64,000 bases of DNA, taken from Peterkaempfera bronchialis. Lineage in GTDB: Bacteria; Actinomycetota; Actinomycetes; Streptomycetales; Streptomycetaceae. Both the position numbers and the translations under genes were made by a program. Each line of letters starts with the position of its first letter. The first letter of the stretch is position 1. The stretch covers positions 2,170,001 through 2,234,000 of the forward strand of contig NZ_CP031264.1 of NCBI RefSeq assembly GCF_003258605.2, in the 5' to 3' direction. Below the pieces are notes generated by a model. That model saw only the letters and a list, made by a program, of their open reading frames with translations. It did not search any database and was not told the origin of the DNA. Positions 38,079 through 47,024 of the stretch are shown in pieces.

Positions 38079-39269
38079 ATGCTCGACCATCGGCTCGACT
38101 CCGAGTACGAGGAACTTCGCCGCACCGTCGCCGAGTTCGCCAACGACGTCGTCGCACCCAAGATCGGCGACTACTACGAGCACAACGAGTTCCCGTACGA
38201 GATCATCCGGGAGATGGGGAGGATGGGCCTGTTCGGGCTTCCGTTCCCCGAGGAGTACGGCGGTATGGGCGGCGACTACTTCGCGCTCTGCCTGGCCCTG
38301 GAGGAACTGGCCCGGGTGGACTCCTCGGTGGCCATCACGCTGGAGGCCGGGGTGTCGCTGGGCGCCATGCCGATCTTCCGGTTCGGTACCGAGGAGCAGA
38401 AGCAGGAGTGGCTGCCCCGGCTCTGCTCGGGCGAGCTGCTGGGTGCCTTCGGCCTGACCGAGCCGGAGGGCGGCTCGGACGCCGGGGCCACCAGGACGAC
38501 GGCCCGGCTGGACGAAGAGACCGGGGAGTGGGTGATCAACGGCACCAAGTGCTTCATCACCAACTCCGGGACGGACATCACCGGTCTGGTGACCGTCACC
38601 GCCCTCACCGAATCGACCACTCATTCGAGTGAAGCGGGCGGAAAAGCCTCGACCCGGCCGGTGATCTCCTCCATCATCGTTCCTGCCGGCACCCCCGGCT
38701 TCACCGTGTCGAAGAAGTACTCCAAGGTCGGCTGGAACGCCTCGGACACCCGGGAGCTGTCCTTCGCCGACTGCCGGGTCCCGGCGGCCAACCTGCTCGG
38801 CGAGGTCGGTCGCGGGTACGCCCAATTCCTCCGCATCCTCGACGAGGGGCGGATCGCCATCGCAGCCCTGTCCACCGGCCTGGCTCAGGGATGCGTCGAC
38901 CAGTCACTGGCCTACGCCTCGGAGCGGCGTGCCTTCGGCCGCACCATCGGCGCCAACCAGGCCATCCAGTTCAAGATCGCCGACATGGAGATGCGCGCGC
39001 ACACCTCCCGGCTGGCCTGGCGGGACGCCGCGTCCCGTCTGCTGCACGGCGAGCCGTTCAAGAAGGAAGCCGCAATCGCCAAGCTCCACTCCTCGGACGC
39101 GGCTGTGGTCAACGCCCGGGAGGCCACCCAGATCCACGGCGGCTATGGATTCATGAACGAGTTCCCGGTGGCCCGGTTCTGGCGGGACTGCAAGATTCTG
39201 GAGATCGGCGAGGGCACCTCCGAGGTCCAGCGGATGCTGATCGCCAGGGAGCTGGGCATGGCGTCCTGA
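38079..39269 (+). CDS. acdH: Acyl-CoA dehydrogenase (isovaleryl-CoA type)
   Basis: 396 residues from ATG 38079 with AGGAGC upstream. A complete flavin acyl-CoA dehydrogenase: FPEEYGGMGGDYFALCLALE, GAFGLTEPEGGSDAGATRTT, CFITNSGTDITG, YASERRAFGRTIGANQAIQF, QIHGGYGFMNEFPVARFWRD and the C-terminal LEIGEGTSEVQRMLIAREL. It is the AcdH type found at this position in Streptomyces, oxidising branched acyl-CoA (isovaleryl-CoA to 3-methylcrotonyl-CoA) with FAD. An insertion near ALTESTTHSSEAGGKASTRP is longer than in most members. It is 81 bases after hmgL, with no terminator between, so it is probably in the same operon. Confidence 0.92.
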   Translation: MLDHRLDSEYEELRRTVAEFANDVVAPKIGDYYEHNEFPYEIIREMGRMGLFGLPFPEEYGGMGGDYFALCLALEELARVDSSVAITLEAGVSLGAMPIFRFGTEEQKQEWLPRLCSGELLGAFGLTEPEGGSDAGATRTTARLDEETGEWVINGTKCFITNSGTDITGLVTVTALTESTTHSSEAGGKASTRPVISSIIVPAGTPGFTVSKKYSKVGWNASDTRELSFADCRVPAANLLGEVGRGYAQFLRILDEGRIAIAALSTGLAQGCVDQSLAYASERRAFGRTIGANQAIQFKIADMEMRAHTSRLAWRDAASRLLHGEPFKKEAAIAKLHSSDAAVVNAREATQIHGGYGFMNEFPVARFWRDCKILEIGEGTSEVQRMLIARELGMAS

Positions 39270-39399
39270 CGGGCTGTCCACGGCGGGGCTCCGGGAACGG
39301 CCGGGTCCCGCCGCAACACCCGGCGCAGCCATTGGATTCCGACGTGCCGTCAGGCGCATCGCGAAGGAAGGGGGGAGGAAGGAAGGAGGGGACGGCCCC

Positions 39400-40014
39400 T
39401 CAGGGGATGACCACCACCGGGCGGTTGGCCCGGCGGGCCAGTCGGCCCGAGACCGAACCGAAGACCTTGCCGATCAGGCCGTGCGTACTGCCCACGACGA
39501 TGGCGTCGGCGGCGTACTCCCGACCGACCTCCTCCAGTTCGTGGCAGATGTCCCCGCCGCGCTCCACCAGGACCCATGGCACATCGGCCAGGTAGTCGGC
39601 GCAGGCCAGCTCCAGACCGAGGACCTCGGTGCGGTGGTCGGGTACGTCCACGAAGACGGGTGGTTCGCAGCCCGCCCACACGGTCGCCGGCAGCCGGTTG
39701 GCGACATGCACGATCACCAGGCCGCACCTGGAGCGGCGTGCCATGCCGACGGCGTATGCGAGGGCGCGCTCACTGGAGAGCGACCCGTCGAATCCGACCA
39801 CCACGCCGTGCTGGAACGCGGGATCGCAGGCATGCGCGCTCTGCGGCTCGCCCTGGGGTCCGGGGAGGCGCGGGTGCGTCGCGGACTTCTGCTTCGGCTT
39901 CGCTCTGTGCCTGCGCGGCTCAGCGGAGGAGGACTCCCCGGCGGAAGCGGAAGGCCCGGTCGGCCGAGCGGCGGAGTTGCCGTCGGCGGGCTCATGAGGC
40001 TCGTAACCGGCCAT
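39400..40014 (-). CDS. Universal stress protein (UspA family)
   Basis: 204 residues from ATG 40014. The first 65 residues are low-complexity and probably disordered (SASAGESSSAEPRRHRAKPK). The rest is one Usp domain: GVVVGFDGSLSSERALAYAV at the start, GLVIVHVANRLP in strand 2, and the nucleotide-binding motif VVGSTHGLIGKVFGSVSGR near the end, then ANRPVVVIP. The G-2x-G-9x-G-S pattern fits an ATP-binding Usp. Role: stress or dormancy response in the cytoplasm, partner unknown. It converges on acdH across 130 bases. The usual tandem of two Usp domains is absent. Confidence 0.88.
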   Translation of the reverse strand: MAGYEPHEPADGNSAARPTGPSASAGESSSAEPRRHRAKPKQKSATHPRLPGPQGEPQSAHACDPAFQHGVVVGFDGSLSSERALAYAVGMARRSRCGLVIVHVANRLPATVWAGCEPPVFVDVPDHRTEVLGLELACADYLADVPWVLVERGGDICHELEEVGREYAADAIVVGSTHGLIGKVFGSVSGRLARRANRPVVVIP

Positions 40015-40620
40015 GGCTCTGGATTCTCGGAGGGAGGGAGTGGGGCGGGAGGAGGACGGCGGCGGGGGGGTTGTGGGGCACCATGCGCAGCGGGCCGACC
40101 GGCACCGAAAGCCGGAGGACTTCCTGCGTGGCCTCTTCCTTCCAGCGTACGGCGACAGGGCGTTCCCGCCCAGGTGCGGAGCGCCGAGACCCTGTGGTTA
40201 CCGCGCACGGGGGATGCGTGCGGCCTGCCGCCCACGCCCCCGTCCTCGGCCGGGCCGCCGCCCCGCTCCCGGAGGTTCACTGGAGAATGCCGGAGCCTGG
40301 CCGGAAGCGCAACAGGGAGCGCGCGCACGGTGACGCTGCGGTCGTGTAACGGGCGTCTCCGGGGTGCCCGGTGCTGCGGCGGATTCCGGCGCCGGGTTCT
40401 GCCGCCGGGTTCCGGCGTCGGGTGCCGCCGGGTGCCGCCGCCAAATCGGCGAGCCGGCCCGCGCGCGGCCCGGCCCTGCTCCGCCGGGCGGGGCCGGGCA
40501 GGGCAGAACCCAGGCCGGGCACAGCCAGGCACCGGCCGACAAAGCAGGATTCCAGCCATTCGACAGGGCTTCGGACGGGCGTTGGCAATTGCCAGGTGCA
40601 TGAGCCCGCGCACTGGCAGC
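40015..40620. other. Intergenic region between Usp and HAD genes
   Basis: 606 bases, GC-rich, no supportable gene. Between 40370 and 40445 there is imperfect GCCGGGTTC-type repetition. The only regulatory-looking element is the palindrome at 40583. The frame of the HAD gene stays open through it, but the product there is Arg/Pro/Gly-rich without conserved motifs. Confidence 0.4.
40583..40594. promoter_or_regulatory. Perfect palindrome upstream of HAD gene
   Basis: TGGCAATTGCCA is a perfect 12-bp palindrome 26 bases before the HAD start. It could be an operator or overlap the promoter. It does not fit the AdpA consensus (TGGCSNGWWY) exactly. Confidence 0.4.
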
Positions 40621-41487
40621 ATGCAGCGCATGCCGCTGCTGCTGATGGACCTCGACAACACGCTGCTGCCCAGGGACGCCGCCTTCCGTGCCTGGGCAAG
40701 GGATTTCCTGGCCGAGCACCACCTGCCGCCCGAGGACCTCGACTGGCTCTCCACCCTCGACGGCAGCGGCTTCGTCCCCCGCTCCACCGTCCTCGGCGCC
40801 GTCCGCCGGCGGTACGGCCTGGACGCCCCGCTCGGCAGCCTGCTCGACCACTACCGCCGGGGCATCAACGCCCACATCCACTGCCCCGCCGCCCACCTCG
40901 CGGCCCTGCGCGCGGCCCGCACCGCCGGCTGGACGCTGGGCATCGTCAGCAACGGCGGCACCGTTCCCCAGTTGGACAAGATCCGCCGCACCGGCCTGGC
41001 CCCGTTGGTGGACGGCTGGGTGATCTCCGAGGAGGCACACTGCGCCAAGCCCGACCCGGAGATCTTCCGCATCGCCGCCCGCCGCTGCGGGATACCCACC
41101 AGCAGGAGCGCATGGGCCGCCCGCACCTGGATGGTCGGCGACCACGCACCCGCCGACATCGCCGGTGCGACGGTCAGCGGGCTGTACAGCGTCTGGCTCC
41201 ACCACGGCCGTCCCTGGCCGGAGCTCGGCTACCGCCCGACGCTCTGCGCGCCCGGTCTCCCCGAGGCCGTCGGCATGGTGCTCAGCGCCCGCCCGGCGTC
41301 CACGCCGACCGCGCGCCCTGCCGCGGCGGCCCGTACCCGGTTCGCCGTCCCGGCGGTCCGCCCGTCCCACGCGCCGGTGCCGCCCCGCACGCCCGTGCCC
41401 TCGTCGCGCACTGCGGTGGCGTCCCGCAGCGGGGTGCCCGCCTACCGGTCGGCGGCAGTGGGCACGGCCGGTCCGCTCGCCGGGTAG
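40621..41487 (+). CDS. HAD-superfamily phosphatase
   Basis: 288 residues from ATG 40621 (in-frame ATGs at 40600 and 40630 are alternatives; none has a strong ribosome-binding site). A haloacid-dehalogenase fold with all four motifs: LLLMDLDNTLLP (nucleophile Asp), GIVSNGGTVPQLDKI, the Lys in EEAHCAKPDPEIFRIA, and MVGDHAPADIAGAT. The helical cap lies between motifs 1 and 2, so this is the type I HAD phosphatase group. A Pro/Ala/Ser-rich tail of about 65 residues is unusual. Substrate unknown. Its 3' end overlaps the convergent GNAT gene by 46 bases. Confidence 0.85.
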   Translation: MQRMPLLLMDLDNTLLPRDAAFRAWARDFLAEHHLPPEDLDWLSTLDGSGFVPRSTVLGAVRRRYGLDAPLGSLLDHYRRGINAHIHCPAAHLAALRAARTAGWTLGIVSNGGTVPQLDKIRRTGLAPLVDGWVISEEAHCAKPDPEIFRIAARRCGIPTSRSAWAARTWMVGDHAPADIAGATVSGLYSVWLHHGRPWPELGYRPTLCAPGLPEAVGMVLSARPASTPTARPAAAARTRFAVPAVRPSHAPVPPRTPVPSSRTAVASRSGVPAYRSAAVGTAGPLAG

Positions 41488-42266
41488 CGCCACCAGCGGG
41501 AGAGCGCCCGCTCGGTGAACCCCAGCCGCCGGTAGAGCGGCTCACCGAGCAGCGTGGCCGTGAGCGTGGCAGGCCGTCCCGGATGGGCGGCGAGCACGGC
41601 CTCCACCACCGCCCGCGCCACCCCGCGCGAACGGTGGTCGGGCAGCGTCGCCACCCAGTACAGCCCCACCACCGAGCCGTCGTCGTAGCTGACGCAGGCT
41701 CCGGCCGGTGCACCGTCACGGCGGGCGACCCAGGCCCGCCAGCCGGGTTCGCCGAGCAGCGCCCCGGGCAGCAGCCCGCCGCGCCGCCACGGCAGCCGCG
41801 CCGGCAGCGGAAAGCCCTCCACCACCACCCGCTCGGCCACGGCCAGTCCGTCACCGTCCACCGCCTCGCGGACCTCCACCCCGCTCCCCCGGCCGGTACC
41901 CGGGCGAGCAGCCGGGCCGACACCCGAGCCAGGGCCCAGCGGGGCGGGCTCCCGTACCATCACGGCCTGCGCCAGCGCACCTTCTCCGCCATACAAGGCC
42001 AAATCCAGCCCACCGTAGGGGTCTTCGAGGCAGACTCGACCAGTGCCCCACTCCCGGAACAGCCCGGCCAGCTCCGCCAGCAGCCCCTCCGGGTCCGAGT
42101 ACGGCCGCGTCACCACCACCCGGTGGGCGTCCAGGCCGTCCGACCCGCCGTGCACCGCCGTCCACCCGGCGGTGCGGACGGCATGCAGCCCCAGCGCCCG
42201 GGCGCGGGCGAGCCAGAAGGCTGCGGCATTGTCATGGGCGGCTTCCGGAAAGGTGTGCTGCTCCAT
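41442..42266 (-). CDS. GNAT-family N-acetyltransferase
   Basis: 274 residues from ATG 42266. Residues 1-125 form a divergent first half (FPEAAHDNAAAFWLARARAL, LFREWGTGRVCLEDPYGGLD). Residues about 135-260 are a standard GNAT acetyltransferase with the acetyl-CoA loop LPDHRSRGVARAVVEAVLA and the final LLGEPLYRRLGFTERALSRW. It transfers an acetyl group from acetyl-CoA to an unknown acceptor in the cytoplasm. The tail-to-tail overlap with the HAD gene means no terminator separates the two transcripts. Confidence 0.85.
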   Translation of the reverse strand: MEQHTFPEAAHDNAAAFWLARARALGLHAVRTAGWTAVHGGSDGLDAHRVVVTRPYSDPEGLLAELAGLFREWGTGRVCLEDPYGGLDLALYGGEGALAQAVMVREPAPLGPGSGVGPAARPGTGRGSGVEVREAVDGDGLAVAERVVVEGFPLPARLPWRRGGLLPGALLGEPGWRAWVARRDGAPAGACVSYDDGSVVGLYWVATLPDHRSRGVARAVVEAVLAAHPGRPATLTATLLGEPLYRRLGFTERALSRWWRYPASGPAVPTAADR

Positions 42267-42968
42267 GCAGCCGACCCTATCCGCCCCACCGGTCCCAGTG
42301 GCCCCGATGGCCCCATCCGACGCAGTGTTGGCCGGAGACCGCCGGCCGGGTCGGCCGCATCCCGGCGGAGCGGCGGCCGCTGCACCCGCCCACCGGTCCA
42401 GGCGGCACCGCACCGCCCCACCGGAAGCGCTTCCGCCTCCGCAGATGCGCTCCGGCTCGGCCGCGCCCGCGCGGGCGCGTCATCGAACTACCGTCGACGG
42501 CGTCCCGCAACGCTGCTTTTCAGTCAACTTCTCGGCCACACAAGGGGTTTGGGCATATGCGCAGTCCAGACCGGAAGCCCCCGGAATTGCGCCCCCATGC
42601 GCGCCCCCTGCGCCGTGTGACAACCAGCCACCCGCCCCTATGCCCCCTTCCCAGCGGGGTCGACGGGTGCCACGCTTCGTGATCGAATGCATCACGCCAA
42701 ATTGCCATGTCGACATAGCGTCGGATGGTGAATTTGTCACAACGGCGTCTCCGAACCCAGTAGATTCGATCTTGGCTAGCGTCGGGGGAGCGAACAGTGC
42801 CGGAGCAGGACAGGGACGGACAGCCATGACACCGCGGACCCGGGCAGCAGGGCGAGGCGCCGCCGAGCGCCTCCCGGGCACGCCAGGGCACCGCGGCCAC
42901 CGGCGTCCGCGAGCCACACGACCTAGGGGGGCTTGAGCGCCTTGAGCAGGGTGAGCAGGAGCGGCGCA
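42267..42968. promoter_or_regulatory. Long upstream region of adpA with inverted repeats
   Basis: 702 bases without a gene, as expected for the heavily regulated adpA promoter. The part 42660-42800 is AT-richer than the rest. It holds GTGAT-N7-ATCAC (42679-42695), the palindrome ATGTCGACAT (42707-42716) and TTGTCACAA (42735-42743). A TAGATT hexamer at 42761 may be a -10 box. In Streptomyces adpA is known to be controlled by gamma-butyrolactone receptors, AdpA itself and BldD; which of these sites they use here cannot be told. Confidence 0.55.
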
Positions 42969-44471
42969 GTGCAGGACGGTGCCGGTGTCCCGTCCCGCCC
43001 CGCGGGCGGTGACCCGAGAACTGCCGGCACGCCCGCGCATCCGGGCTCGCCTTCCTCGACCGCCGTCGCGCCGGGTGTCGGCTCACCCTCCGGCCCCGCC
43101 GCCTCGGCCGCCGGGTCCGCCGTGCCTCCCTCCCTGTCCGGCGGCCCCACCGCGACCTCCCCGGGGGCGTTCCGCAAGCTCTCCGGGCGGCGGCGCCGGG
43201 AGACCGTGGCGGTGCTGATCTTCGGCGGTGCGCCGATCTTCGAGTCCTCCATCCCGCTCTCCGTCTTCGGCGTGGACCGCCAGGACGCGGGCGTCCCCCG
43301 CTACCGCCTGCTGGTGTGCGCGGGCGAGGAGGGCCCGCTGGCCACCACCGGCGGGCTGACCCTCACCGCCCCGTACGGGCTGGACGCGCTCGCCCGGGCC
43401 GGCACCATCGTCGTACCGGCCTGGCGTTCGATCTCCCAGGCTCCCCCGGTCGAGGCCATCGCCGCCCTGCGCAAGGCCCACCAGGAGGGCGCCCGGATCA
43501 TCGGCCTCTGCACCGGCGCCTTCGTGCTCGCCTCCGCAGGGCTGCTGGACGGCCGCCCGGCCACCACCCACTGGATGTACGCGCCGACCCTGGCCAAGCG
43601 CTATCCACGGGTGCACGTGGACCCACGGGAGCTCTTCGTCGACGACGGCGATGTGCTCACCTCGGCCGGCACGGCCGCCGGCATAGACCTCTGCCTGCAC
43701 GTGGTGCGCACCGACCACGGGGCCGAGGCTGCCAACGCCCTGGCCCGGCGGCTGGTGGTGCCCGCCCGCCGGCCCGGAGGCCAGGCCCAGTACATCGACA
43801 GGTCTTTACCTGAGGAGATCGGCAACGACCCGCTCGCCGAGGTCGTGACCTGGGCGCTGGAGAACCTCAACCAGCAGTTCGACGTGGAGGCTCTGGCCGC
43901 CCGGGCCTATATGAGCCGGCGCACCTTCGACCGGCGTTTCCGGTCGCTGACCGGAAGTGCCCCGCTCCAGTGGCTGATCACCCAGCGGGTGCTCCAGGCG
44001 CAGCGGCTGCTGGAGACCTCCGACCTGTCCGTGGACGAGGTGGCCCGCCGCTGCGGCTTCCGCTCCCCGGTCGCGCTGCGCGGGCACTTCCGCCGCCAGC
44101 TCGGGGTCTCCCCTGCCGTCTACCGGACCAACTTCCGTTCCCGGCGCCCGCAGCCGCCCGTCTCGGTGCCTGCGCAGGCACCGCCGGGCGACCGGCTGCC
44201 GGGTCCGTACCCGGGCGGTGGCGGCGGAGGCGGCGGTGGGGTCCCGCTCCAGCCGGGGCCGTCCGGCGAGCGGGCCGGCCGGTCCGCGCCGCCGTCCGCC
44301 CTGCCGGACCATGCCGCCACCGACGACGGCCGACCGCAGCCGGGTGCCCGTGGCCGTGGGCACCGCGCCGACCGCCCCGACGGCCAGGAAGGTCAGCCGA
44401 CCGGCTCCCGGGCGGGAGAGGTCCGCCACAGCCGCGCGGTGCCCGGTCAGCGTGATCGCGCCGTAGGGTGA
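42969..44471 (+). CDS. adpA: AdpA, master regulator of development and secondary metabolism
   Basis: 500 residues from GTG 42969 (AGGAG 8 bases upstream; TTG 42933 and GTG 42951 are alternatives). Residues 75-270 form a DJ-1/PfpI-like domain ([40 protein letters not shown]). Residues 285-385 form the AraC/XylS DNA-binding domain ([40 protein letters not shown]). Between them, codon 280 is TTA (43806-43808), so translation needs the rare bldA tRNA-Leu, as in other Streptomyces. The orn gene downstream is the known neighbour. Unusual are the Ala/Pro/Ser-rich N-terminal extension of about 65 residues and a disordered C-terminal tail of about 100; AdpA of S. griseus has about 405. Confidence 0.93.
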   Translation: MQDGAGVPSRPAGGDPRTAGTPAHPGSPSSTAVAPGVGSPSGPAASAAGSAVPPSLSGGPTATSPGAFRKLSGRRRRETVAVLIFGGAPIFESSIPLSVFGVDRQDAGVPRYRLLVCAGEEGPLATTGGLTLTAPYGLDALARAGTIVVPAWRSISQAPPVEAIAALRKAHQEGARIIGLCTGAFVLASAGLLDGRPATTHWMYAPTLAKRYPRVHVDPRELFVDDGDVLTSAGTAAGIDLCLHVVRTDHGAEAANALARRLVVPARRPGGQAQYIDRSLPEEIGNDPLAEVVTWALENLNQQFDVEALAARAYMSRRTFDRRFRSLTGSAPLQWLITQRVLQAQRLLETSDLSVDEVARRCGFRSPVALRGHFRRQLGVSPAVYRTNFRSRRPQPPVSVPAQAPPGDRLPGPYPGGGGGGGGGVPLQPGPSGERAGRSAPPSALPDHAATDDGRPQPGARGRGHRADRPDGQEGQPTGSRAGEVRHSRAVPGQRDRAVG

Positions 44472-44476
44472 GACAT

Positions 44477-45082
44477 GTGAACGACCGGATGGTATGGATC
44501 GACTGTGAGATGACGGGCCTCGACCTCGTCCAGGATGCCCTGGTCGAGGTCGCCGCGCTGGTCACGGACTCCGAACTCAACATCCTCGGCGAGGGCGTGG
44601 ACGTGGTGATCCGGCCGCCGGCCGCGGCGCTGGCGAACATGCCCGAGGTGGTGCGTCAGATGCACACCGCCTCCGGGCTGCTCGACGAGCTGGACTCCGG
44701 GGTGACGCTGGCCGATGCCGAGGCCCAGGTGCTGGCCTATGTCCGCGAGCACGTCCCGGACGCCGGCAAGGCCCCGCTCTGCGGCAACTCGGTGGCCACC
44801 GACCGGGGTTTCCTGGCCCGGGACATGCCCGGCCTGGAGGCGCACCTCCACTACCGGATCGTGGATGTCTCCTCCATCAAGGAGCTGGCCCGCCGCTGGT
44901 ACCCCCGCGCCTACTACAACAGCCCCGAGAAGAACGGCAACCACCGCGCCCTGGCCGACATCCGGGAGAGCATCGTGGAGCTGCGCTACTACCGCGAGGC
45001 GGTGTTCGTGCCGCAGCCGGGTCCCGACAGCGACACGGCGCGCGCCATCGCCGCCAAGCATGCGCTGCCGCCGTCGCCCTGA
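44477..45082 (+). CDS. orn: Oligoribonuclease
   Basis: 201 residues from GTG 44477, with TAGGGTGAG upstream and overlapping the adpA stop; only five bases separate the two genes. A DEDDh 3'-5' exonuclease with [20 protein letters not shown] (Asp and Glu), the [17 protein letters not shown] motif and [20 protein letters not shown] (His and Asp). It degrades two- to five-nucleotide RNAs and pGpG from cyclic-di-GMP breakdown, linking it to development. Called ornA in Streptomyces, where it lies downstream of adpA and affects growth and morphology. It may be read through from adpA and from its own promoter. Confidence 0.95.
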   Translation: MNDRMVWIDCEMTGLDLVQDALVEVAALVTDSELNILGEGVDVVIRPPAAALANMPEVVRQMHTASGLLDELDSGVTLADAEAQVLAYVREHVPDAGKAPLCGNSVATDRGFLARDMPGLEAHLHYRIVDVSSIKELARRWYPRAYYNSPEKNGNHRALADIRESIVELRYYREAVFVPQPGPDSDTARAIAAKHALPPSP

Positions 45083-45191
45083 CCTGCCGCCCTCCGTGAC
45101 CGCGCCAACCGCGCTGGCCACACCGCCCGCACCGGCCGCACCACCGGTGGGACGCGCCGAAAGCCTGGCACGAGCACTCCTGCGGATCCTG

Positions 45192-45197
45192 TAGAGT
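45192..45197 (+). promoter_or_regulatory. Probable -10 box of tRNA-His
   Basis: TAGAGT 36 bases before the tRNA, a typical actinomycete -10. A CTGGCA -35-like element at 45165 is 21 bases away, longer than ideal. Confidence 0.45.
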
Positions 45198-45233
45198 TAT
45201 CCGCGTCGGAGCGCGAGGCGCACCGAACAGATG

Positions 45234-45309
45234 GTGGGTGTAGCTCAGCTGGTAGAGCACCGGGTTGTGGTCCCGGGTGTCGCGGGTTCAAGTCCCGTCA
45301 CTCACCCCA
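45234..45309 (+). tRNA. tRNA-His (anticodon GTG)
   Basis: Cloverleaf by eye: acceptor GTGGGTG pairing with CACTCAC (one G-U), D-arm TAGCTCAGCTGGTAGAGCA, anticodon stem CCGGG/CCCGG with loop TTGTGGT and anticodon GTG at 45267-45269, and T-arm GCGGGTTCAAGTCCCGT. The discriminator is C, CCA is encoded at 45307-45309, and the G at 45233 supplies the G-1 specific to histidine tRNA. It lies between orn and the thioesterase gene. Confidence 0.97.
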
Positions 45310-45314
45310 TGAGA

Positions 45315-45358
45315 AAGATCCGCTGGCCTGCAGAAACGGGCCGGCGGATCTTTTCGTT
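45315..45358 (+). terminator. Rho-independent terminator of tRNA-His
   Basis: A 14-bp stem (AAGATCCGCTGGCC with its complement, one G-U type mismatch) and a 10-base loop, followed by TTTTCGTTT: a textbook terminator with a T-run directly after the tRNA. Confidence 0.9.
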
Positions 45359-45452
45359 TCCGCACGGGCGCGGGGCCGCTTCTGACCGGTGCTCAGCAGA
45401 CCGTCCGGCGGGGCCTACCCGGGAAAGCTACCTGCTGGTAACATCCGCTGTC

Positions 45453-45905
45453 ATGACCGGACCCTCGCCGTCGATCGGCGCGCTGCTGGCGGACACCGTG
45501 CCCATGGCCCGCACGCTCGGGCTGGAGTACCTGGAGACCTCGGCCGAGCGGGCCGTGCTGCGGCTGCCGGACCAGCCGGAGTACCGCAATCACGTCGGGG
45601 GGCCGCACGCCGGGGCGATGTTCACCCTGGCCGAGTCGGCCAGCGGGTGCGCCGTACTCGCCGCCTTCGGCGACCAGCTGTCGCGGGCGGTGCCGCTCCT
45701 CGTGCGCGCCGAGATCGCCTACCGGAAGCTCGCCATGGGCCCGGTCACCGCCACCGCCGTACTCGGCCGCCCGGCCGGGGAGGTCGTCGCGGAGCTGGAC
45801 CGGGGGGAGCGGCCGGAGTTCACCGTCACGGTGGAGATCGCCCGCGAGGACGGCGCCGTCACCGGCGAGATGACCGCTGTCTGGACGCTCCGGCCGCACC
45901 CCTGA
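45453..45905 (+). CDS. Hotdog-fold thioesterase-like protein (DUF4442/PaaI group)
   Basis: 150 residues from ATG 45453. A single hotdog domain: LPDQPEYRNHVGGPHAGAMF with the His/Gly helix start, then TLAESASGCAVLAAFGDQLS, LLVRAEIAYRKLAMGPVTAT and FTVTVEIAREDGAVTGEMTA. The NHVGGPHAGAMFTLAE segment corresponds to the catalytic helix of PaaI/DUF4442 thioesterases, where an acidic residue or His acts on acyl-CoA thioesters. The substrate is unknown. No ribosome-binding site is evident, so it may be leaderless. It converges on the slipin gene across 29 bases. Confidence 0.85.
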   Translation: MTGPSPSIGALLADTVPMARTLGLEYLETSAERAVLRLPDQPEYRNHVGGPHAGAMFTLAESASGCAVLAAFGDQLSRAVPLLVRAEIAYRKLAMGPVTATAVLGRPAGEVVAELDRGERPEFTVTVEIAREDGAVTGEMTAVWTLRPHP

Positions 45906-45934
45906 GCACGGCCGTACGGGTCCCTACGGGCGCC

Positions 45935-46885
45935 TTACAGCTCCTTGCGCTCCGGGGGCGCCGCCTCGTCCGAGGACGGCTCCTCCAGCTCGGGCACCGG
46001 CGCCGGGAACGGGACCGCCTCCGGCACCGGCTCCTCGGCCTCGGCGGCCTGGACAGCCGGAGCGGCCGGAGCGGCCTGGGCAGCCTGCGCGGCGGTCGAG
46101 GGAGGGCTGGAGGCGTCCGCAGGGGCCTCGCCCGGGGTCACCCGCTCCAGGAACCGCAGCAGCTCCACCGGGAACGGCAGCACCAGCGTGGAGTTCTTCT
46201 CGGCGGCGACCTCCACCATGGTCTGCAACAGCCGCAGCTGGAGCGCCGAAGGCGTCTCCGACATGATCTGCGCGGCGTCCGCGAGCCGCTGCGACGCCTG
46301 GTACTCGCCGTCCGCCGTGATGATCCGCGCCCGGCGTTCACGGTCCGCCTCGGCCTGCCGGGCCATCGACCGCTTCATCGACTCGGGCAGCGCCACATCC
46401 TTGATCTCCACCCGGTCGATGTGCACGCCCCAGGCCAGCGCCGGGCTGTCGATCATCAGCGCCAGGCCCTGGTTGAGCTCCTCGCGGTTGGAGAGCAGGT
46501 CGTCCAGTTCGCTCTTGCCGATGATCGACCGCAGGGATGTCTGCGCCACCTGGAGCATGGCGAACATGTAGTCCTGGACATTCACCGTGGCACGTACCGG
46601 GTCGACGACGTTGAAGTAGATCACCGCGTCGACCCTGACCGTCACATTGTCCCGGGTGATGCCCTCCTGGGCCGGGACCGGCATCGTCACGATCTGGAGG
46701 TTGACCTTGCGCAGCCGGTCCGCGACCGGCACCAGCAGCCGCAGCCCTGGTTCGCGCACCACCCTGTGCACCCGGCCGAACCGGAACACCACGCCCCGCT
46801 CGAACTGCTGGACCACCCGGACGCCCATCGCCGCCCAGACGGCACCCGCGCCGAGCACCGCGATCACCACATCCACGGCCAGCAT
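45935..46885 (-). CDS. Slipin (SPFH/Band 7 membrane protein)
   Basis: 316 residues from ATG 46885 (GGAGG 7 bases upstream; GTG 46888 is an alternative). One N-terminal membrane helix (2-22) precedes the SPFH/Band 7 domain: RVVQQFERGVVFRFGRVHRV, PGLRLLVPVADRLRKVNLQI, VDAVIYFNVVDPVRATVNVQ, YMFAMLQVAQTSLRSIIGKS and ALAWGVHIDRVEIKDVALPE. A coiled region (SMKRSMARQAEADRERRARI) and an Ala/Pro/Glu-rich tail follow. Slipins form membrane-bound oligomers that organise lipid/protein microdomains. They usually pair with an NfeD protease, but no nfeD is adjacent here. Confidence 0.9.
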   Translation of the reverse strand: MLAVDVVIAVLGAGAVWAAMGVRVVQQFERGVVFRFGRVHRVVREPGLRLLVPVADRLRKVNLQIVTMPVPAQEGITRDNVTVRVDAVIYFNVVDPVRATVNVQDYMFAMLQVAQTSLRSIIGKSELDDLLSNREELNQGLALMIDSPALAWGVHIDRVEIKDVALPESMKRSMARQAEADRERRARIITADGEYQASQRLADAAQIMSETPSALQLRLLQTMVEVAAEKNSTLVLPFPVELLRFLERVTPGEAPADASSPPSTAAQAAQAAPAAPAVQAAEAEEPVPEAVPFPAPVPELEEPSSDEAAPPERKEL

Positions 46886-47024
46886 CACCGGACCTCCGTC
46901 TCCGCCGGGCAGCGCCCGCCGAAGCGCCGCTCCCCCCTCCACGCTAACGCGCGGCCGCTCCGCAGTGGAACGGCGCTCGCGCCGGCCCGGAGGGGGGCGG
47001 CTCGGAAGGCAACAGCCCAGGTCG

